Of a stretch of DNA of 64,000 nt, positions 45,228 to 54,139 are shown in pieces (the stretch's first letter is position 1; each line of letters begins with the position of its first letter). The notes beneath the pieces were generated by a model, which was not told where the DNA came from, searched no databases, and saw nothing but the letters and a program-made list of their open reading frames with translations. Source of the DNA: Pseudomonas synxantha (lineage in GTDB: Bacteria > Pseudomonadota > Gammaproteobacteria > Pseudomonadales > Pseudomonadaceae); NCBI RefSeq assembly GCF_900105675.1, contig NZ_LT629786.1, positions 5,084,001-5,148,000 on the forward strand, in the 5' to 3' direction. Position numbers and translations under genes: made by a program.

Positions 45228-46958
45228 TCATTGCTCCGACACATCGTCGCTGGACTCCTCGACATCGGATTTCATCGTTGCGTACATCTTCTTGAGCAGT
45301 GGCTCAATGATGCGCTCCGCCTCGTCCCAGTAGTCTTCACGAAGCATCGAGTACTTCACGTCCAAGTGTATCTCTCTATCGAAGGGGAAGTCCGTTGGAG
45401 TCTCCAGTCCAACAATTAGCTGCATGTCCTCCGGCAACTCTTTAGCGATGAACTGAAGCACAGCGGGAAGATTAATATCGTCTTGAGCCTGCTGGTTCGG
45501 CGAGTCAATGACGACTGGTATATCGTACGTACCGGTCACACCTTGGCACGTTCGCCACAATGCGGCGTAGTAGGCCAAAATCGACCGAGGTCCGCCGCTT
45601 CCGGATAGGTCTGGACGGCTGGTGAGCTTCATCTTTGATGCGTCCACAGGGGGGAGCTGCAGCGCAACACGACCGGTCACGTAGTAGGATCTGAAGTCTT
45701 CCAAGATCGCCCGCGTTCTTTTCACGGCGCGCAGCGACTTCATCTTTTCATCTAATGAATCGACCGCACCTAGAGCCTTGTTGATCGCCTCTTGCAGCAG
45801 CTTACGCTCGGCTTCGAACGCCGCGAACGCACTTTCTGCGCCCATGCTACCAACGACGTCCTGGAACTTGAGCTCGCCTTTGCTCGTACCCAACAACGTG
45901 GAGATGCGCTGATAGTTCTCGTTAAGTGTGCTGAGTTCGGCCAACGCGGTTCTGCATCGATGCCGTACTTCGTTTGCGTCATCCCTAAGGCGTCCAGCGA
46001 GTTCACGTAGTACACGCGCGTCCTCAGCGAAATTGAGCAGATCTAGGAATGACTTGGTGTGCTCGGCGTTGCAAGTTGGGCAAACCAGCGGCTCAGAATC
46101 TCCAGTGCGCAGATACTTGGCATCGTGGTCATAAGCCGCGAGAGCATCATCGGCCAGCCGAATCTGTTGCTCCAAACTGGAAAGCAAGTCTTGCTCGCGG
46201 ACAGCAGCACTTCGTAGCATCTCCTGCCGCTGATTCAGCTCATTGACCTCTTGGGTCAGCAGATCGATCTCATCTGCAAAGTTCTCAGGGTTGAGCTTGG
46301 GACCGGATAAGGGCAGCGTACGGCTAAAGCGCTCTATAGTACGTTCAAGGAGTTTGTACTCGCGCCGATGCTCCTCAAGAACCTTGGACTCTTGAACCCT
46401 CTCTGCTCTAGCACGGTAGTACTCAGGCGGACACACACCAGTGAAGTACTCCAGAATGGCGCTCCAGGGGGAGCTGAATCTTTTGAGCCCGCCAAAGGTG
46501 TTCCACTCAGACTGCCAACTGCCGTCCTGATTTACATAGAAAGGCAAGAAGAAGCACGCAGGGTCCGCCGGCCGAATCTCTGACTCCTTCTTGTCAGTGA
46601 ACACTAGGTTGAAATCAGTGACGTCACAGAAGGCCTGAGACCACTCTCCAAATTTCGAGGTGGCGACAATCATCTCTCGATTGATGTTGAACAACGCACG
46701 CCGCCCGTTCTGGTGAAGCGCGAAGAAGTGACGCCCGTCGATAGAGAATTCAAGGAGTGATGCCGTGTTGTCGTCCCATGATTCCAGCTTCCCCTGAGGC
46801 TTGGCACCAAGAGTCTCAAAGAGACTGCGAATCAGACTCGTCTTGCCCGTGTGATTCCTCCCCCTCAACAAATTCTTCTTCGGGTGGAAGTTCACGTGCC
46901 TCGCCTTCCTGTCGCGATGCGAGAGCAGCCAGATGTTTTCGAATCGGAAGCTTTTCAT
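45228..46958 (-). CDS. SMC/Rad50-like ATPase with zinc-hook motif (LmuB-like)
   Basis: A 576-residue ABC-type ATPase. Walker A is GRNHTGKTS at 33-41. Coiled-coil regions (about 185-280 and 310-425) flank a CPTC pair at 293-296, which looks like a zinc hook. The ABC signature LSGSGGPRS is at 451-459 and Walker B PVVIDSPNQQ at 481-490. It lies 33 bases downstream of a DUF4297 nuclease gene on the same strand. This pairing is that of Lamassu (LmuA-LmuB) or ABC-three-component anti-phage systems. Which of them it is cannot be fixed by eye. Confidence 0.78.
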   Translation of the reverse strand: MKSFRFENIWLLSHRDRKARHVNFHPKKNLLRGRNHTGKTSLIRSLFETLGAKPQGKLESWDDNTASLLEFSIDGRHFFALHQNGRRALFNINREMIVATSKFGEWSQAFCDVTDFNLVFTDKKESEIRPADPACFFLPFYVNQDGSWQSEWNTFGGLKRFSSPWSAILEYFTGVCPPEYYRARAERVQESKVLEEHRREYKLLERTIERFSRTLPLSGPKLNPENFADEIDLLTQEVNELNQRQEMLRSAAVREQDLLSSLEQQIRLADDALAAYDHDAKYLRTGDSEPLVCPTCNAEHTKSFLDLLNFAEDARVLRELAGRLRDDANEVRHRCRTALAELSTLNENYQRISTLLGTSKGELKFQDVVGSMGAESAFAAFEAERKLLQEAINKALGAVDSLDEKMKSLRAVKRTRAILEDFRSYYVTGRVALQLPPVDASKMKLTSRPDLSGSGGPRSILAYYAALWRTCQGVTGTYDIPVVIDSPNQQAQDDINLPAVLQFIAKELPEDMQLIVGLETPTDFPFDREIHLDVKYSMLREDYWDEAERIIEPLLKKMYATMKSDVEESSDDVSEQ

Positions 46959-46991
46959 AGTTCTTAGTTCTCAAGCTACGAACGAGGAATC

Positions 46992-48155
46992 TCAGTTCGG
47001 GTCCACGCATTTCTTAATAGCCCTCATCGCAAAGCGCGCTAGAAGTTCGGCATCACGAAAGCTGCTGAAATCCTGTCTCAGCGCAGCTAACCCCGCCTCG
47101 AAATACGGTCGCAGGCCCAACCCGCGCGCATTGGCGTCGAGCCAGACATCACAAAAATCATGAAGAGATTGAACAACAGGCAGCGTCGCGCCTGTGAGTT
47201 GCTCACGCACAACTCGGGCCGCCTCCGCACGCATTGCAGTCACCACCATGAAATCCATTCCTTCGCTCTGCAGTTGCGTGAGCCAGTCATTCAGATATGC
47301 AGAGTGATCTGGAATGGTCTCGAGCGCACCCAGCGCAGAGATAAACTCGTGCCTTGCGAACCCTCGCTGCTTAACGAGATCGCCGAAAGATGAGCAAGTA
47401 TCAGTGTGGCGACCTAGAGGAGAAATCTTAGTAACGAGGGATTCTACGAACGATGCGGCTTGGCCCGCATGAGGAGGGCTCCGCTGCGTCAATAGCTCCA
47501 GAGCGGACTTGATGACGTAACTGCTGGGCTCATCAGGGTGGATGGCGACTCTCTTCAGTTTGAGCTTCGTCAAGTCTGGAACAGGTGAGCCATCAGCACT
47601 AAGCGAATGCAGAGCTTGAGCCAACAATTGCGAATGCTCAGGGGCGAAATCTGCCAGTGAGCAAGGCATTGACGTTGCAGCATTTCCTCCGGCAGCGAGG
47701 GGAATGTCACATCCAGCATTTGAAATGAAGTAGGCCTCGACGGGCAGTTTATTGAAGGCTGCAAGACTGAGCTGAAGCTTTCCTAGTGCACTGTCACTGA
47801 CCTTTGTAAATGTGGGTGTTACTGCCTTTGATGCAGTTGTCGAGCTCTTTTTCTTAGGAGGCGCCGTTGTCCCAGTGAGAACGGACCACGTCCACTCTCC
47901 ACGGTCCTTCTTTTTCACCTGATAAACACGAGCGCGCGTAGGAGTATTTACTGAGTTTAGTTCCGTGACATCTTGCACTGTCTCGAAAAGGAGCAAGAAG
48001 TCCGGTTCGTTCGCCCGCTCCATTTCCACCATTCGGAGCACCGCCCACCAGCGCTGAAAGTCCACGCCCTTAGCACCATGCCCTCCACCTGTCTCAGTGA
48101 GACCTGGTTTGTTCGCGACGAGAAGTAACTCTGCGGCACCAGCCGATATGGACAA
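46992..48155 (-). CDS. DUF4297 / Cap4-type nuclease effector (LmuA-like)
   Basis: A protein of about 387 residues. The N-terminal part has the DUF4297 pattern: KGVDFQRWWAVLRMVE, then LFETVQDVTEL and VYQVKKKDRGEW. The acidic residues and Q-x-K form a PD-(D/E)xK-like site. The C-terminal 200 residues are helical and unassigned, as in LmuA-type effectors whose ends contact the SMC partner. The start chosen is TTG 48155, which has an excellent AGGGAGG five bases upstream. GTG 48212 would add 19 residues but lacks a ribosome-binding site. It probably cleaves DNA once released or activated by the ATPase. Confidence 0.72.
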   Translation of the reverse strand: MSISAGAAELLLVANKPGLTETGGGHGAKGVDFQRWWAVLRMVEMERANEPDFLLLFETVQDVTELNSVNTPTRARVYQVKKKDRGEWTWSVLTGTTAPPKKKSSTTASKAVTPTFTKVSDSALGKLQLSLAAFNKLPVEAYFISNAGCDIPLAAGGNAATSMPCSLADFAPEHSQLLAQALHSLSADGSPVPDLTKLKLKRVAIHPDEPSSYVIKSALELLTQRSPPHAGQAASFVESLVTKISPLGRHTDTCSSFGDLVKQRGFARHEFISALGALETIPDHSAYLNDWLTQLQSEGMDFMVVTAMRAEAARVVREQLTGATLPVVQSLHDFCDVWLDANARGLGLRPYFEAGLAALRQDFSSFRDAELLARFAMRAIKKCVDPN

Positions 48156-48212
48156 GGCATCCTCCCTATGCACTTTCGCCACCAAGGATGGCACGCTGCA
48201 ATCATCAATCAC

Positions 48213-48989
48213 ATTTTGAGGACTGTAAAGGTATTAGGCATTGCCTTACCTCTTCCAAGGATGATGAGGCTGACATAGGCCATTTCGCACGACTGCCTTT
48301 ATTAAGGCGACTCGTACAAAATAATCACTTGCCAATCTTTTGGAAAAATACTCAGTGCTACATCACCGCCATGATAACCACGTCATTGAGCTCCCAATGT
48401 AAATGCAATGCCCTCTCTGTAACGCCAGCAAAATTGCTTCACTCTGAACGACCATAAAAATAGGCGCGACCATTGGTACCGTCGGCGGTGCCGCTCGGGG
48501 CTTCAGCGCAACTCTAGCAAGTGGGCCGGATGGTGAGCTCATCGGCGATGTCGGCGGCTGTGCGCGCAGCGCCCAACTGGGCGAGTCGCTCGAACACCAC
48601 GTTCTGGCTATACGGCTACAGAGGTAAGTAGACATACCTTCTTTAGCCGTTCGTTGAGCTCATGCCGTGCACTGCGCCGAGGTCTGAGCGATAAGCAACA
48701 TGCGCCTGGATTCCAACTCTTCGAAATAAGTGCTCGCCACCACGTTAAAGTTTTTTCTCTGACGGCCGATGTCCAGATGCCAGCATTGTACCAATGACGC
48801 GGGTGATCCACTGAGCTAGCAAGGACGATAAGGTGCTCAACCTGCCCGCACTACGCCTCCTTACTTGCCCTCAGTTTGCCACGCTGATTGGGTGCCCCTG
48901 CCTGAACACAACTTGCGCAGCCCATGAATTTGGATAGCCAACAGATCGCTGCAGAAAATCGAGCCCATTTAGTCAGATAGGAAGACACC
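48213..48989. other. 777-base gap with only gene relics
   Basis: There is no intact gene here. On the minus strand, short stretches look like decayed coding sequence: LDIGRQRKNFNVVASTYF around 48760-48670 and FERLAQLGAARTAADIADEL around 48595-48530, in different frames and both closed by stops. The second has helix-turn-helix flavour. The last 20 bases hold the AGGAAG ribosome-binding site of the dynamin operon. Promoters for both flanking divergent operons must lie here, but none is obvious. Confidence 0.45.
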
Positions 48990-51179
48990 ATGACTGCAGC
49001 TGAAGACCTCTCCGAAGGCCTCTATCTTAAACTTATCGATCACATCAGCACCTTGCTCAAAGCCTTGGCACGGGGTGCCGACGATCCAAGCCTAGCCTCG
49101 GCCCAAGCAGAGGCGCAGAGCAAACTGCAGGAAATCGAACAGGCGCTGACCAAGGCAATTAACGAGTTAAAGGACAACGCTGAACACAAGACCTTCACCG
49201 TTGCGTTCTATGGCGAAACCAACGCTGGCAAGTCTACGCTGATCGAAACCTTGCGCATCTTGCTCAGGGAAAACACCAAACGTGAGCAACGTCAGCGCTT
49301 CCTCGCCTTGCAGCAGCAGTCGGGGCTGAGCGAAGCGGCGTTGCAGGCACTGGAAACCGAAATCGAGTCGCTGGGAAGCCGCTTGGCTCAGGCCGAAAGT
49401 GCAACAGCCGCCACCGATGCTCGCCATGACCAGCGCCAAGTCGAACAGCAGTTGCAAGAAGACGCCCTGCGCACGCGTATCGAAGAGCAGAAACGAAGCG
49501 CTAATCCGATCCAGCGCATTCTCAACCTGCTGCGCAAGCTTCCCGAAGAAATCGCTCTGGTGCAGTTGCAGGCCGGCTCCTCCGTGCTGTCCGTACAGCG
49601 TGAAACCGAAATGACCACGCTACGTCAGCAAAGCGAAGATATTCAGTCCCTGCTAGCCGAAACCTGCCAACGTCATGCAACGGCACTGGATGGTCTACAG
49701 CAACTGGCCGCCTTCGAAGACGGCAGCATCATCGGTGATGGCCGCGCTGACTTCACCCGCCAAACCCAAGCGTATGCCTTTGATTCAGAAGGGCAGCACT
49801 TTCAGTTGCTCGATGTTCCCGGCATCGAGGGTGACGAAAGCAAGGTCAGCGAGCAGATAAGCAACGCGGTCAAGCGTGCCCATGCGGTGTTCTACGTAAC
49901 GTCCAAAGCGGCACCTCCGCAGACCGGTGATGCAGGCTGTCCTGGTACTCTGGAAAAAATCAAGGCGCAATTGGGTGCGCAGACGGAAGTCTGGACGCTC
50001 TACAACAAACGCATCACCAACCCAATGGCCCTGCAAAAACCCGCATTGATCAGCCCTGACGAGCAGGCCAGCCTGGATGATCTTGACCAGATCATGCGCA
50101 AGCAGCTGGGCGAGCATTACCAGCGCAGCATGACCCTCTGCGCCCTGCCCGCGTTCTATGCAGCAGCCGATTGCCTGGTACCACGCTCCACGATAGCGAC
50201 CAGCCGCAAGAAATTCCTCGATGCCATGGCGCCAGACGCGCTGCTGGAAAAATCCGGCGTCAAGCAGTTCTATCGGCACCTGACCCGAGACCTGGTCATA
50301 AACGTACAGACCAAGATACGCCGCTCGAACATGAACAAGGTTCAACTGGCGGTAACCGATGTTTGCTCAGAAGTGAAAGCCATCCAGGTCGCGCAGTTCG
50401 CTCCGTTGGCGAAAAAACTGCACGAGGAAGCCGAGAATGCCTGTCACCAGTTGCAAATTGCGTTTAAGTCCCTCAACAGCCGCCTGAGCAATGCGGGCGA
50501 GCAGGCCATCGGCGAGTTTGAAGACGCCGTGCGCAACCGCGTTTACGACAGCATCGACGACGACATCAGCAATGATGATTTCAAAGAAGCACTGGAGCAG
50601 GCGCTACAGAGTGAGCAGTCGGCACTGCAGGAAAAACTCCCCACAGCACTCGACAAGCAAGTCGAGCAGTTCCAGAAGAATGTCAGCGAAATCGTCCAGC
50701 GTTTCGAGGCTCATGCCAAAGACCTGCTGGCCGGCTACTCACAGATCGGCAAGGCACGCCTGGCCGGAGACTTCAGCCTGAACGTGAACATCGACAACGG
50801 GATCAACGTCGTAGGCTTGCTGGCCAGCCTGGCCGGTGGTGCAGTGTTGTTCTGGAACCCCGCCGGCTGGGTGCTGATGTCCATTGGCGTGGCGACGCTA
50901 CTGGTCGGTCTCGCAAAGGCCGTGTGGAGCTTTTTCGACAGTGACTACAAGAAAGGCCAACAGCGCAAAGCCACCGACAACAACCTCGAAAACGCTTGCG
51001 AGGCGATCCGCGACAGTTTCCGCGAAACCCTCGCGCAGGCGCTGCCGCCACTGGAAGAGAAAATCGAACAAATCCGTACCGTTCTTCGGCAACCCGCCCT
51101 GCAGGCACGGCACATCAACCAAAAACTCGACGCTGCCCACCTCGGCCTGAAAAAGATAGCCAGCGACCTCAAAGCATAA
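48990..51179 (+). CDS. Dynamin-like GTPase 1 (LeoBC/YfjP-like) with membrane hairpin
   Basis: A 729-residue large GTPase. G1 is GETNAGKST at 75-83 and G3 is DVPGIEG at 275-281. A G4-like LYNKRITN follows. Unusually, about 150 residues of charged, Gln/Glu-rich coiled coil (about 95-245) separate G1 from G3. A long helical stalk follows. A hydrophobic hairpin (604-649, two spans) could act as a membrane paddle, and a final coiled coil ends the protein. It starts at ATG 48990 behind AGGAAG and heads a four-gene operon. Bacterial dynamins remodel membranes, so a role in membrane defence or repair is an inference. Confidence 0.75.
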   Translation: MTAAEDLSEGLYLKLIDHISTLLKALARGADDPSLASAQAEAQSKLQEIEQALTKAINELKDNAEHKTFTVAFYGETNAGKSTLIETLRILLRENTKREQRQRFLALQQQSGLSEAALQALETEIESLGSRLAQAESATAATDARHDQRQVEQQLQEDALRTRIEEQKRSANPIQRILNLLRKLPEEIALVQLQAGSSVLSVQRETEMTTLRQQSEDIQSLLAETCQRHATALDGLQQLAAFEDGSIIGDGRADFTRQTQAYAFDSEGQHFQLLDVPGIEGDESKVSEQISNAVKRAHAVFYVTSKAAPPQTGDAGCPGTLEKIKAQLGAQTEVWTLYNKRITNPMALQKPALISPDEQASLDDLDQIMRKQLGEHYQRSMTLCALPAFYAAADCLVPRSTIATSRKKFLDAMAPDALLEKSGVKQFYRHLTRDLVINVQTKIRRSNMNKVQLAVTDVCSEVKAIQVAQFAPLAKKLHEEAENACHQLQIAFKSLNSRLSNAGEQAIGEFEDAVRNRVYDSIDDDISNDDFKEALEQALQSEQSALQEKLPTALDKQVEQFQKNVSEIVQRFEAHAKDLLAGYSQIGKARLAGDFSLNVNIDNGINVVGLLASLAGGAVLFWNPAGWVLMSIGVATLLVGLAKAVWSFFDSDYKKGQQRKATDNNLENACEAIRDSFRETLAQALPPLEEKIEQIRTVLRQPALQARHINQKLDAAHLGLKKIASDLKA

Positions 51180-51190
51180 GGAACTGCACC

Positions 51191-52897
51191 ATGAACTCGA
51201 CCCTTGAGCTCTTTCTGAACCAAAACAACAAGGCTCTGGCACTGCTGGACAAACTGCGAGTGTTCCTCGAAAAAGGCACGGCACTGGGCGTCAACATCGA
51301 CCCGACACTGCTGAGCAAGCTCGAACATGCCAGTCAGAACCTGGCCAACGACAAGCTGAAAATTGCCCTGATCGGTGGTTTCTCTGAAGGCAAGACGTCC
51401 ATCGCTGCGGCCTGGATGGAGCGTCTCGACAAATCCAGCATGAATATCAGCCAGCAGGAGTCATCGAACGAGGTGAAAGTCTACGAAGTAGATGACAACT
51501 TCGTGCTGATCGATACCCCAGGGCTGTTCGGTTTCAAGGAACAGTTCAACGCCGATATCAATGCGATGGAGAAGTACAAGGACATCACGCGCAAATACGT
51601 CAGCGAAGCACACCTGGTGCTGTACGTGATGAACTCGACCAACCCGATCAAGGACAGCCATAAAGATGACCTGAACTGGCTATTCCGCACGCTCGACCTG
51701 CTGCCGCGCACCGTTTTCGTGTTGAGCCGTTTCGACGAAGTGGCCGACGTGGAGGATGAGGCCAGCTATGCGCAGCACCTGCAGGTCAAACGCAGCAATG
51801 TGGAAAGCCGACTTCGCGAGTCCATCGGCGCCAGCGACGCGGAGGTGGCGGCACTGAGCATCGTCGCAGTGGCGGCAAATCCGTTCGACATGGGCACCGA
51901 TTACTGGCTCGAGCGGATCGAGCAGTTCAAGACACTTTCGCACATCAATAACCTGCAACAAGCAACCGCCGGCAAAATCCAGTCCAGCGGCGGCTCTGCG
52001 GTAATCGTCGAGCAAGCGCGAAAGAGCGTGATCCTCGACGTGCTGCACAAAGAGTTGCCAGTGGCGGTGGAAAACGACCAACGCCTGGGCGAAGAAGTAG
52101 AGCGCCTCAGCGGCGTCAGCCGCACGCTCAGTCGTCAGCTCGATAGTGCCAAGGGTCAGATCGGTGAGGTACGCATTGGCCTGCGCGAATTTGTCACCCG
52201 CTATTTTTCCGGGTTGATCATGCGCACTGAAGGGCTGACCCAAGAGACCTTCAAGGAGTTCTTCGAGCGCGAGATTGGGCGCGATGGGGTCATGGTGACC
52301 ACACGCCTGCAAAACGAATTCGATCGTCAACTCAACGGGGTGAGCCAGGAGCTCAGCCGCATGCGGCTGAGCTTCGACTCCGAAATCGATCACTTCAACA
52401 CCAACGTGATCAACCTGGGCAAGCAAGGCGTGAACTATGTGATCAAAGGCAACCTGATCAACAATGGCACCATTCTGGCTGCCCGAGACGGCATCGTCAG
52501 CGTAGCCAAGACCCTCGGCGTAGATTTGGGCAAGGCACTTAAATTCAAGCCTTGGGGCGCGGTTAACCTGGCGAAAAACCTCAACGGCATCCTGTCGGTT
52601 GCAGGCCTGGCACTGGAAGCTTGGGACAGCTATGAGCGCAAGAAACGCGAGGATCAGTTCAGACAGGCCATTGCAGAGATGGTGGACAACTTCAACAACC
52701 AGCGTGAAGAACTGTTGAACATGATTCAGGACGTCTCGTTCGAGGAGCGATTCTTCCCTGACTACGCCTCGCTTGATGCCAATGCTGCTGATGTTCAGGT
52801 CGCCATCGATACGCAGAAAAAGCTACGTGAACAATTCCGGGAATGGCGCCAAACCGGGGAATTGATCGAAGCCGAATTCACCCGGATCGAGGGCTGA
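51191..52897 (+). CDS. Dynamin-like GTPase 2 (LeoA-like)
   Basis: A 568-residue GTPase. An N-terminal helical segment (1-55) leads into G1 GGFSEGKTS at 62-70, G3 LIDTPGLFGF near 107-115 and a G4-like FVLSRFDEV. Helical stalk and tip regions follow, with a weakly hydrophobic region near residues 410-475 (VNYVIKGNLINNGTILAA and NGILSVAGLALEAW). Length and the GGFSEGKTS loop match LeoA of enterotoxigenic E. coli, a dynamin that works with LeoB/LeoC. ATG 51191 sits 11 bases after the stop of GTPase 1, so the two are surely co-expressed and probably form a hetero-assembly. Confidence 0.75.
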   Translation: MNSTLELFLNQNNKALALLDKLRVFLEKGTALGVNIDPTLLSKLEHASQNLANDKLKIALIGGFSEGKTSIAAAWMERLDKSSMNISQQESSNEVKVYEVDDNFVLIDTPGLFGFKEQFNADINAMEKYKDITRKYVSEAHLVLYVMNSTNPIKDSHKDDLNWLFRTLDLLPRTVFVLSRFDEVADVEDEASYAQHLQVKRSNVESRLRESIGASDAEVAALSIVAVAANPFDMGTDYWLERIEQFKTLSHINNLQQATAGKIQSSGGSAVIVEQARKSVILDVLHKELPVAVENDQRLGEEVERLSGVSRTLSRQLDSAKGQIGEVRIGLREFVTRYFSGLIMRTEGLTQETFKEFFEREIGRDGVMVTTRLQNEFDRQLNGVSQELSRMRLSFDSEIDHFNTNVINLGKQGVNYVIKGNLINNGTILAARDGIVSVAKTLGVDLGKALKFKPWGAVNLAKNLNGILSVAGLALEAWDSYERKKREDQFRQAIAEMVDNFNNQREELLNMIQDVSFEERFFPDYASLDANAADVQVAIDTQKKLREQFREWRQTGELIEAEFTRIEG

Positions 52898-52904
52898 GAT
52901 CATA

Positions 52905-53582
52905 ATGAACACGATGTGCGTAAGCCGCTGGTTAATGGTTTCCCCAAAGGGCCCCGAAACTTGCGCAGAGAATGGCGCCCTGGTGCATCTGCGCCAGGGC
53001 GATGCCGACGGCGCTTGTGGCCCATACGCGCTGATGATGGCGTTGCTCACACTCGGCGTGCTAGAGCGTAAAGAGATCACTGATATGAATCTCTGGGATG
53101 GTCGCAGCCGCGAAGGCAAGTTTCGTAGCGCGCTGATCTCCCATGGCGCGCTGATTTCCTCCGGAACCAACGGCGAGGATCTGGCTAGCCTTGCCCAACA
53201 CTTCCGTGGAAGTGGTATTGAAGTCGAGCACGTGACAGGCAGCAAAAAACAGCTAGTCAGCGAACTACGCGATGCGCTGGACAGGAACGGCATTCCATTG
53301 ATAGGCGTAAGCTGGTCGAAGCATAGTGGCCACTGGATGATGGTCGTGGGCCATCAAGGCTATGAACACGAAGGTCAATATCAACTGACCCATTTGCTCT
53401 GTCTTGACCCTAGTACTGAACCCCCCAGGGCCTCCCTCTGGAACGCAGTGATTGAGGTATTCACTGAAGAGGGCCAGTCAGTGTCGCGCGGTATCTACAG
53501 CAGTAATCACTGGGGAATGGACGGCCATACCAGCACCTGCAAGCTTGATGAAGCGGTTGTGCTCGAATGCAATGAGGAGTGA
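52905..53582 (+). CDS. Papain/C39-like cysteine peptidase candidate in the dynamin operon
   Basis: A 225-residue protein. The catalytic layout of a papain-fold peptidase can be read: Gln31 and Cys38 in RQGDADGACGPYAL, His143 in SGHWMMVVGH and Asp168 in LCLDPSTEP. Such folds include C39 bacteriocin peptidases and toxins. There is no signal peptide. It begins eight bases after the second GTPase, inside the same operon. The start could be the second ATG, three codons in. Activity on the GTPases or on host proteins is a guess. Domain similarity to the protein at 59661 is noted separately. Confidence 0.6.
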   Translation: MNTMCVSRWLMVSPKGPETCAENGALVHLRQGDADGACGPYALMMALLTLGVLERKEITDMNLWDGRSREGKFRSALISHGALISSGTNGEDLASLAQHFRGSGIEVEHVTGSKKQLVSELRDALDRNGIPLIGVSWSKHSGHWMMVVGHQGYEHEGQYQLTHLLCLDPSTEPPRASLWNAVIEVFTEEGQSVSRGIYSSNHWGMDGHTSTCKLDEAVVLECNEE

Positions 53583-53589
53583 TAAAAAC

Positions 53590-53928
53590 ATGTCAGACAA
53601 CGCATTTGAAAAGGACTACTCGGACAATTCCTTCTGGGAAAAAATCAAAAGCCATGCAAAATCCGCAGGCGAGGCCGCCCTCGAGCCAGCGCTGAAGATG
53701 TATTACGCCGCAACAGATTCGGATACCCCAACGTGGGCGAAAACTACCATTTATGGAGCGCTGGGATATTTCATCTCGCCGATCGATGTCATCCCGGATA
53801 TCACTCCAATCGTAGGATACACCGACGACATCGGCGTTTTATGCGCGGCTTTGGCCGCAACCGCGACCCACATCAAGGCCGAGCACGTGACTCGGGCGAA
53901 GCAAACACTGAAACAGTGGTTCTCCTGA
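53590..53928 (+). CDS. DUF1232 (YkvA-like) small membrane protein
   Basis: A 112-residue protein. The YkvA/DUF1232 motif is clear in the second half: YGALGYFISPIDVIPDITPIVGYTDDIGVLCAAL. It forms one or two short hydrophobic helices around a conserved S-P-x-D-x-x-P-D motif. ATG 53590 has only a weak upstream site and is seven bases after the peptidase stop, so it is the last gene of the dynamin operon. DUF1232 proteins are of unknown function, often membrane-associated. The upstream part of the frame, inside the peptidase gene, is not coding. Confidence 0.85.
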   Translation: MSDNAFEKDYSDNSFWEKIKSHAKSAGEAALEPALKMYYAATDSDTPTWAKTTIYGALGYFISPIDVIPDITPIVGYTDDIGVLCAALAATATHIKAEHVTRAKQTLKQWFS

Positions 53929-53937
53929 TCGCAACGC

Positions 53938-53972
53938 GATGCCTCACGCAAGACTGTGTTTGAGTGAGCATC
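53938..53972 (+). terminator. Possible terminator of the dynamin operon
   Basis: GATGCCTCACGCAA and TTTGAGTGAGCATC form an imperfect stem (one bulge, one mismatch) 10 bases after the DUF1232 stop. The tail is CGACAAAAC, so there is no U tract and termination is uncertain. Confidence 0.4.
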
Positions 53973-54139
53973 GACAAAACCGGGCCATCACAATCTGACA
54001 CTCCATGCGTCCCAGACTCCTGGATTACCAGCCCAGCCCCTCAAGACGCGTCACCGACTTGAACGCGACAACCATCACATCAACCTTACACGGCGCGGTC
54101 ACCATGCGTCCGGCCATCACACCTTGCGTGACTAGACCG

